Shown here: positions 57,603 to 64,000 of the stretch, piece after piece
Numbering within the stretch: position 1 is the stretch's first letter
Layout of the letters: each line of letters starts with the position of its first letter
Origin: Salinicoccus halitifaciens
Lineage (GTDB): Bacteria > Bacillota > Bacilli > Staphylococcales > Salinicoccaceae
Length of the DNA stretch: 64,000 nt
Assembly (NCBI RefSeq): GCF_021026095.1
Contig: NZ_JAJNCU010000003.1
Location: 248,001 to 312,000, forward strand
Direction of reading: 5' to 3'
Position numbers and translations under genes: made by a program
The notes under the pieces: model-generated
The model's database searches: none
What the model saw: only the letters and a program-made list of their open reading frames with translations
Told to the model about the DNA's origin: nothing

Positions 57603-57631
57603 TTGATAACTTTTCATGAAAGCGCTATAAT
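57603..57631 (+). promoter_or_regulatory. hut promoter with overlapping cre (CcpA) site
   Basis: TTGATA (57603-57608), 17 bp, TATAAT (57626-57631). The cre-like ATGAAAGCGCTATAA (57616-57630) runs into the -10 and matches WTGNAANCGNWNNCW at all but one position by eye. CcpA binding would block RNA polymerase directly. Confidence 0.75.
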
Positions 57632-57669
57632 TAAGACAGTCAATAGTGGATAGAAGAGGTAAGCAGACA

Positions 57670-58113
57670 ATGGGGAATGGACAGATGAATGATATCGGCA
57701 GGCTCGCGGCACTTGTGGTGCTGACGGATGAAAAGACGGCCCGGGGCATCGCGCCGCAATTGACGGAGTATGAAGTGGTGACGGGCAGGGTCGGATCGAT
57801 GGAACTGAAGAAAGTGATCGCGTCTGTTGAAACCGCGGCAAAGCGCGGCAGTCTGATCGACGGGGACATCTACCGGGAGACGCACGCATTGTATCATGCC
57901 ATCATCGAAGCGGCTGAAGGTGTCACAAGGGGAAAACTCAGTGTGGGCGAAATCATGCGCACGGTGGGACTGTCATTTTCAGTGGTCAGGGGCAGACCCT
58001 ACGGGGACGAACGTGAAGGCGAATGGCTCGCCGTCTGTTTTTACGGGACAATCGGTGCGCCGATAAAAGGCAAGGAACACGAGACACTCGGTCTCGGCAT
58101 CAATCATATATAA
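57670..58113 (+). CDS. hutP: Hut operon antiterminator HutP
   Basis: The 147-residue protein aligns by eye with Bacillus subtilis HutP: NDIGRLAALVVL, GRVGSMELKKVIASVETAAK, RETHALYHAIIEAAEGVTRG, the SVVRGRPYGDEREGEWLAV segment and GTIGAPIKGKEHET near the C-terminus, ending GLGINHI. HutP needs L-histidine and a divalent metal to bind NAG-repeat RNA and open a terminator. The start at 57670 follows GAAGAGGT; the frame is open from 57646. Directly downstream lie the NAG repeat and terminator it is expected to act on, then hutH. I do not expect this gene next to gyrA in typical staphylococci. Confidence 0.93.
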   Translation: MGNGQMNDIGRLAALVVLTDEKTARGIAPQLTEYEVVTGRVGSMELKKVIASVETAAKRGSLIDGDIYRETHALYHAIIEAAEGVTRGKLSVGEIMRTVGLSFSVVRGRPYGDEREGEWLAVCFYGTIGAPIKGKEHETLGLGINHI

Positions 58114-58124
58114 AATCATTGTCA

Positions 58125-58177
58125 TAGATATCAGTTAACAGGGACATCGTTACCAGGGGGTAACCATGTCTTTTTTT
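58125..58177 (+). promoter_or_regulatory. HutP-binding NAG repeat and regulated terminator
   Basis: TAG-ATAT-CAG-TTAA-CAG (58125-58141) is three NAG triplets with exact four-base spacers, the HutP site pattern. It abuts a terminator: GACAT-C-GTTACC (58143-58154) pairs with GGTAAC-C-ATGTC (58159-58170), followed by seven T. Histidine-bound HutP should prevent the terminator from forming and so switch on hutH, hutU and hutI. Confidence 0.88.
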
Positions 58178-58200
58178 AATGGAGAAAAGGAGGGGAAGAC

Positions 58201-59691
58201 ATGACTGTTTTGGAGTTGACGGGTGAAGACCTGACGATTGAAGATATCAAAGATTTCCTGGGAAATAGTGACGCCGTGGTGGAAATCACGGAAGAAGGCT
58301 ACAGGAAAATAAACGCCTCAAGAAAAATCGTCGAAAACATCATCCGTGAAGGGAAGACGATCTACGGTATCACGACGGGGTTCGGGCTGTTCTGCGATGT
58401 CCTGATCTCAAAGGAGAAAGCGACCGACCTGCAGGCGAACCTGATCCGCTCCCACTGCTGCGGTGTGGGCAGGCCGTTTTCTGAGGATGCGGTGCTCGTC
58501 ATGATGATACTGAGGTTAAATACGCTGGTCAAAGGCCATTCGGGCGTCACGGCGGATCTTGCGGACCAGCTGAAGACCTACATCAACGAAAGGATCATAC
58601 CGAAGGTGCCGGAGCAGGGGTCGCTCGGCGCATCGGGTGATCTCGCCCCACTCGCCCATATCGCGATCACGCTGATGGGCGAAGGGGAAGTATATTACGA
58701 AGGGGAACTGAGGCAGACGGCGGACGTGCTTGAAATGCTTGGGATCACACCGCTCACGCTCCGGGAAAAGGAGGGTCTCGCACTGATCAACGGCACACAG
58801 CCGATGACGGCCCAGGGGGTGCTGAACTACATTGAAGCGGAACACCTGATGGAGGCATCGCTCTGGATCGCCGCCCTCACCCACCAGGCACTGAACGGCA
58901 TCACCGATGCCTATAACGAAAAAATCCACGCATCCCGGGGATATGCAGCACAGATCTACGTGGCGGAGAGGATGCGCAGGTTTTTGGAAGGGTCGCGCCT
59001 CACCACACGCCAGGGGGAAGTGCGTGTGCAGGACGCCTACTCCATCCGCTGCATCCCGCAGGTCCACGGGGCTTCATTCCAGACGCTCGAGTATGTGAAG
59101 GACAAGCTTGAGACCGAGATGAATGCGGCAAACGACAACCCGCTCATATTCAGCGAGGAGGAAGTGTTCTCTGGCGGGAATTTCCACGGGCAGCCGATTG
59201 CGATCGCAATGGACTTGCTTAAGATCGGCGCAGCAGAAATCGCCAACATATCGGAGCGGCGCATTGAGCGGCTGGTCAACCCCGCTTTGAACGGGGATCT
59301 GCCGGCGTTTCTGAGCCCGGAGGAAGGGTTCCAGTCGGGTGCGATGATCCTGCAGTATGCGGCGGCGAGCCTGGTGTCTGAGAATAAAACCCTCGCCCAC
59401 CCTGCAAGCGTCGACTCGATTCCATCGTCGGCGAACCAGGAGGATCATGTGTCGATGGGGACGATCGGTGCGCGGCATGCGCGGGACATCATAGACAATA
59501 TGCGGAATGTGCTCGCGATTGAACTGCTGATCGCGCTCACCGCCGTCGAATTGAAGGGGAAGGAAAAACTGTCGCCGAAGACAAGGGAGAAATTCGAGGA
59601 ATACCGACTGGTTGCGGATTTTATTGAAAAAGACCGTGTATACAGCACGGATATTGAAAATTTAAGTCTGGCACTGAGTGCCGTAAAATAA
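58201..59691 (+). CDS. hutH: Histidine ammonia-lyase
   Basis: The 496-residue protein has the MIO-forming triad A144-S145-G146 within [22 protein letters not shown] with the catalytic Tyr region, and the QDAYS-like motif [16 protein letters not shown]. It removes ammonia from histidine to give urocanate. AGGAGGGG precedes the ATG. It is first after the HutP-controlled terminator. It is the same gene found between gyrA and serS in staphylococci, but here it comes with the whole pathway. Confidence 0.97.
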   Translation: MTVLELTGEDLTIEDIKDFLGNSDAVVEITEEGYRKINASRKIVENIIREGKTIYGITTGFGLFCDVLISKEKATDLQANLIRSHCCGVGRPFSEDAVLVMMILRLNTLVKGHSGVTADLADQLKTYINERIIPKVPEQGSLGASGDLAPLAHIAITLMGEGEVYYEGELRQTADVLEMLGITPLTLREKEGLALINGTQPMTAQGVLNYIEAEHLMEASLWIAALTHQALNGITDAYNEKIHASRGYAAQIYVAERMRRFLEGSRLTTRQGEVRVQDAYSIRCIPQVHGASFQTLEYVKDKLETEMNAANDNPLIFSEEEVFSGGNFHGQPIAIAMDLLKIGAAEIANISERRIERLVNPALNGDLPAFLSPEEGFQSGAMILQYAAASLVSENKTLAHPASVDSIPSSANQEDHVSMGTIGARHARDIIDNMRNVLAIELLIALTAVELKGKEKLSPKTREKFEEYRLVADFIEKDRVYSTDIENLSLALSAVK

Positions 59692-59702
59692 GGGGTGTTG
59701 GT

Positions 59703-61359
<1,657 letters not shown>

Positions 61360-61367
<8 letters not shown>

Positions 61368-62595
61368 TCTGATCATAAAGAACATAAAGTCACTGATACT
61401 GCCGAAGAAATCCGATGGGCCATTGAAGGGCGCTGAGATGGATGATCTTGAAATCATTGATGATGCGATGATCGTCGTGGATGACGGCAAAGTCGTCTAC
61501 GCCGGGGAGGCGTCGGATGAATACGAGTCGTCCGAAGTGGTCGATGCCGGGGGCAGGATCGCCTCCCCCGCCCTCGTCGAACCGCATACGCATGTCGTCC
61601 ACGGGGGATCGCGCGAACATGAGATGGCACTGAAGCGGCAGGGCGTCGACTACTTGAAGATACTGGAACAGGGCGGCGGCATTTTGAACACCGTCGAACA
61701 GACTCGGAAGGCGACGTTCGATGAGCTGCTTGAGAAGGCGTCTGTCAACATCACACGCATGATTCAGCACGGTGTGCTGACGGTCGAAAGCAAGAGCGGC
61801 TACGGCCTGGACCGTGAAACTGAACTGAAGCAGCTGAAAGTGTCGAAGGAACTGGAAGAGAAGTTCCCGGTCGTGATGCGACACACTTACCTCGGGCCGC
61901 ATGCGATACCTAAGGGCCGGGACGCGGATGAATTCATGGATGAGATGATTGCCCTCCTGGATGAAGCAAAGGAATATGCGGATTTTGCGGATGTGTTCAC
62001 CGAAACCGGCGTGTTCACGGTCGAACAGTCGAGGAAATACATGGAAGCGGCGCGTGAGAAGGGTTTCCGCGTGAAGATCCATGCTGATGAAATCGACCCG
62101 CTCGGCGGGCTGGAGCTTGCGATCGAGCAGGATGCGGTGAGCGCAGACCATCTCGTTGCGGCAAGCGAGGCAGGGAAAAAGCAGCTCGCGGAGTCGGACA
62201 CCGTCGCCGTGCTGCTGCCCGGCACGACATTTTACCTGGGGAAAGAGAAGTACGCCGATGCGCGTGGCATGATCGACGGCGGTGGCGCGGTCAGCCTTGC
62301 CACCGACTACAATCCGGGCAGCTGTGTGACCGACAACCTGCAGATGATCATGGCGATCGCCGCCTTGAAGCTCAAGATGACGCCGAACGAGATTTGGAAT
62401 GCGGTCACCGTCAATGCCGCGCACGCAATCGACGCGCCCGACCGCGGGACGCTCGAGGCCGGGGATGATGCCGACATCGTCATCTGGGATGCGCCGAACC
62501 ATGAGTACATCCCCTACCACTACGGCGTGAACCATGCCTATCAGGTTTTCGCCGGCGGACGCCTGCTGTATGAGCGACCGGGGCTGAAGTTTTGA
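61360..62595 (+). CDS. hutI: Imidazolonepropionase
   Basis: The 411-residue amidohydrolase has [20 protein letters not shown] (metal-binding H-x-H), [37 protein letters not shown] and LATDYNPGS with the late metal Asp. It opens the imidazolone ring to formiminoglutamate. The start at 61360 has GGAGGAG seven bases upstream; the ATG at 61354 is too close to it. It overlaps the hutU stop. No hutG (formiminoglutamase) is in the window; the pathway's last step must be encoded elsewhere. Confidence 0.95.
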
Positions 62596-62620
62596 TAATG
62601 AAGATATCTTTTGGGGGGAA

Positions 62621-62984
62621 TCCGCAAGGTTGGCCTGGAAACCCACACAGGGTTGCGAAAACCATGTCCAGATTCGTAAGGTTGGCTTGAAAATCCACAC
62701 AAGGTTGCGAAAACCATGTCCGGATCCGCAAGGTTGGCCTGAAAACCCACACAGGGTTTCGAAAACCGGGGTCGGATCCGCAAGACTGGTCTGAAAACCC
62801 ACACAGGGTTGCGAAAACCATGTCCGGATCCGCAAGATTGGCCTGAAAACCCACACAGGGTTGAGAAAACCATGTCCGGATCCGCAAGATTGGCCTGAAA
62901 ACCCGCGCAGAGTTGCGAAAAGCGGGGCCGGATTCGCAAAGTTGGAACAGAACCTCACCTAGAGTTGCGAAAAATGACCGGCAT
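62621..62984. repeat. Tandem array, 7 units of exactly 52 bp (array 3)
   Basis: Units begin with TCCGCAAG (or TTCGTAAG/TTCGCAAA) at 62621, 62673, 62725, 62777, 62829, 62881 and 62933, an exact 52-bp period with the last unit diverged. Each unit contains an inverted pair, CCGCAAG and GGGTTGCGAAAA, about 26 bp apart. The array begins 25 bp after the hutI stop, without a preceding terminator, and ends before the serS promoter. It occupies half of the 723-bp gap between hutI and serS. Long open frames across it on the minus strand are by-products of the period. Confidence 0.94.
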
Positions 62985-63018
62985 ACAGCCCAAAACCCAC
63001 CACCCTCCCCTATCAGGC

Positions 63019-63045
63019 TTGCATTTTCCGGCGCCGCGTTATAAA
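63019..63045 (+). promoter_or_regulatory. Probable serS promoter
   Basis: TTGCAT (63019-63024) and TATAAA (63040-63045) are separated by a short 15-bp spacer. Placement just upstream of the T-box leader supports it. Confidence 0.5.
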
Positions 63046-63051
63046 ATGGCA

Positions 63052-63286
63052 CCAAGTCAATCGAATATTCACTGCTTTGAAGGAAACAGTAGCATGATCC
63101 AATTTCAGAGAGGCCATGGTCGGTGGGAATGGTCAGCGGACAATGTGAATTTCCATCCTTCGCACAAAAAGCAGTCGGCATTTCCAAGTGCCGTTAAACG
63201 AATGAGATGGTGCCGAGACGGCGCTAATTAGGGTGGCAACGCGTAATCCAAACCACGTCCCTTGCATAAGGGATGTGGTTTTTTAT
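63052..63286 (+). promoter_or_regulatory. T-box leader of serS
   Basis: Stem I base is GAAGG near 63080 with CCTTC near 63159, with an AGTA element and a GGTG/AGAG distal part. A TCC at 63152-63154 is the likely serine specifier. The T-box AGGGTGGCAACGCG lies at 63230-63243; the variable base is C, which pairs with discriminator G73 of tRNA-Ser. The terminator is AACCACGTCCCTT (63251-63263) with AAGGGATGTGGTT (63268-63280), then T. Uncharged tRNA-Ser should stabilise the antiterminator and raise serS expression. Confidence 0.93.
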
Positions 63287-63318
63287 TTTACAAATAAAAA
63301 TCGCAGGAGGCGGATATT

Positions 63319-64000
63319 ATGCTGGATATAAAATTGATCAGACAGGATACCGAAATGGTGAAGGAGAAAGTGACGAAACGGGGCATGGATGCGGGCGTGA
63401 TCGACGAGATACTGAAGCTCGACGCAGAACGCAGGGATCTCATCCAGAAGACCGAGGAGCTGAAGAGCCGGAGGAATAAAGTATCCGGCGAGATCGCGCA
63501 GAAGAAAAAGAACAAGGAAGATGCCGAAGATGTGATCAAGGAGATGCGTGACGTCGGTGAGGAGATCAAGCAGATCGACAACCGGCTGAACGAGGTCGAA
63601 GACAAGTTCCATGACCTCATGAGCGGCATCCCGAACCTGATCCACGACGATGTGCCGGAAGGTGCGGACGACTCTGAAAACGTCGAAGTGAGGCGCAGCG
63701 GTGAAACGCGGACGTTCGATTTCGAACCGAAGCCGCACTGGGATATACTCGAAGACCTCGAGCTTGCCGATTTCGAGCGTGCGGCGAAGGTGTCCGGGGC
63801 ACGTTTCGTCTATCAGACCGGTGACGGCGCGAGGCTTGAGCGCGCGTTGATGAACTTCATGCTCGATGTGCACAATAAAAATGATTACCGCGAAATGATG
63901 ACGCCGCAGATTGTAAGGGCGGGTGCCATGTACTCGACCGGCCAGCTGCCGAAGTTCGCAGAAGACCTGTTCAAACTCGAAGACACGGACATGTATACAA
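63319..64000 (+). CDS. serS: Seryl-tRNA synthetase, 5' part
   Basis: The frame is open from ATG 63319 (CAGGAGG upstream) to the window end, giving 227 residues. MLDIKLIRQDTEMVKEKV is the classic SerRS start. A long antiparallel coiled coil (about residues 27-100) forms the arm that recognises the long variable loop of tRNA-Ser, and GIPNLIHDDVPEG follows. Class II motif 1 begins near ALMNFMLDVH and the reading ends in MYSTGQLPKFAEDLFK. The remainder of the catalytic domain lies outside the window. Controlled by the T-box upstream. Confidence 0.97.
   Translation, partial: MLDIKLIRQDTEMVKEKVTKRGMDAGVIDEILKLDAERRDLIQKTEELKSRRNKVSGEIAQKKKNKEDAEDVIKEMRDVGEEIKQIDNRLNEVEDKFHDLMSGIPNLIHDDVPEGADDSENVEVRRSGETRTFDFEPKPHWDILEDLELADFERAAKVSGARFVYQTGDGARLERALMNFMLDVHNKNDYREMMTPQIVRAGAMYSTGQLPKFAEDLFKLEDTDMYT

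Noticed and set aside
61390-62958. A 522-codon open frame on the minus strand opposite hutI and through array 3
   Set aside because: It is the antisense shadow of hutI continued through the repeats. hutI is clearly the real gene, and GC-rich third positions explain the open antisense frame.
62541-63187. Repeat-protein ORFs across array 3 on the minus strand
   Set aside because: The 52-bp period forces frame changes between units and three-unit super-repeats, typical of a non-coding repeat read in an arbitrary frame.

Overview
The window is about 64 kb of a Gram-positive Bacillota chromosome that includes the replication origin. The conserved block rpmH-rnpA-jag-mnmE-mnmG-rsmG-noc-parA-parB runs leftwards from the origin, and dnaA-dnaN-yaaA-recF-gyrB-gyrA runs rightwards towards hutH and serS. 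The gyrA-hutH-serS order, a 514-residue RocA, a CzrA-type regulator and a MecA-like penicillin-binding protein point to Staphylococcaceae. The fairly high GC content by eye, and the very acidic secreted proteins and GyrA tail, suggest a halotolerant genus such as Salinicoccus. The genus is an inference.

Layout. (1) 1-4.9 kb: the end of an enolase-superfamily gene, a tripartite tricarboxylate-type transporter (tctC-tctB-tctA) and an M20 amidohydrolase, closed by a strong terminator. (2) 4.9-11.7 kb: a strikingly AT-rich, apparently acquired leftward cluster: lipoprotein, PLD-nuclease/DEAH helicase, GmrSD-like DUF262/HNH nuclease and PD-(D/E)XK nuclease. It looks like an uncharacterised DNA-targeting defence island. 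(3) 11.9-17.5 kb: two tiny glycine-zipper proteins, a formylglycine-generating enzyme divergent from its probable sulfatase client, a SAM-I riboswitch in front of a 61-codon ORF, and stress or unknown genes. (4) 17.5-26.1 kb: CzcD/CzrA metal efflux, an ArsR/MFS pair, rocA, and a symporter / creatinase-fold operon. (5) 26.2-35 kb: MecA-like PBP, a frameshifted CapA-like gene, VanY-like carboxypeptidase, DUF421 protein, small enzymes, manganese catalase and panD. (6) 35.2-46.9 kb: ssb, rpsF (no rpsR behind it), ychF, mscS, chromosome-partition genes, tRNA-modification genes and rpmH. (7) 46.9-48.9 kb: bipartite oriC flanking dnaA. (8) 48.9-64 kb: replication and gyrase genes, a GltS-type symporter, a hutPHUI operon with a HutP-type antitermination leader, and a T-box-controlled serS cut by the window end.

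How the parts connect. RocA and the hut genes both feed carbon and nitrogen from amino acids towards glutamate, and both have cre-like (CcpA) sites with the same core upstream. Several transcripts are controlled by RNA: SAM-I riboswitch, HutP leader, T-box and a candidate S6:S18 leader. Three intergenic regions carry tandem arrays with an exact 51- or 52-bp period (22.3, 36.3 and 62.6 kb). Their sequences differ but their architecture is the same, and I do not recognise the family.
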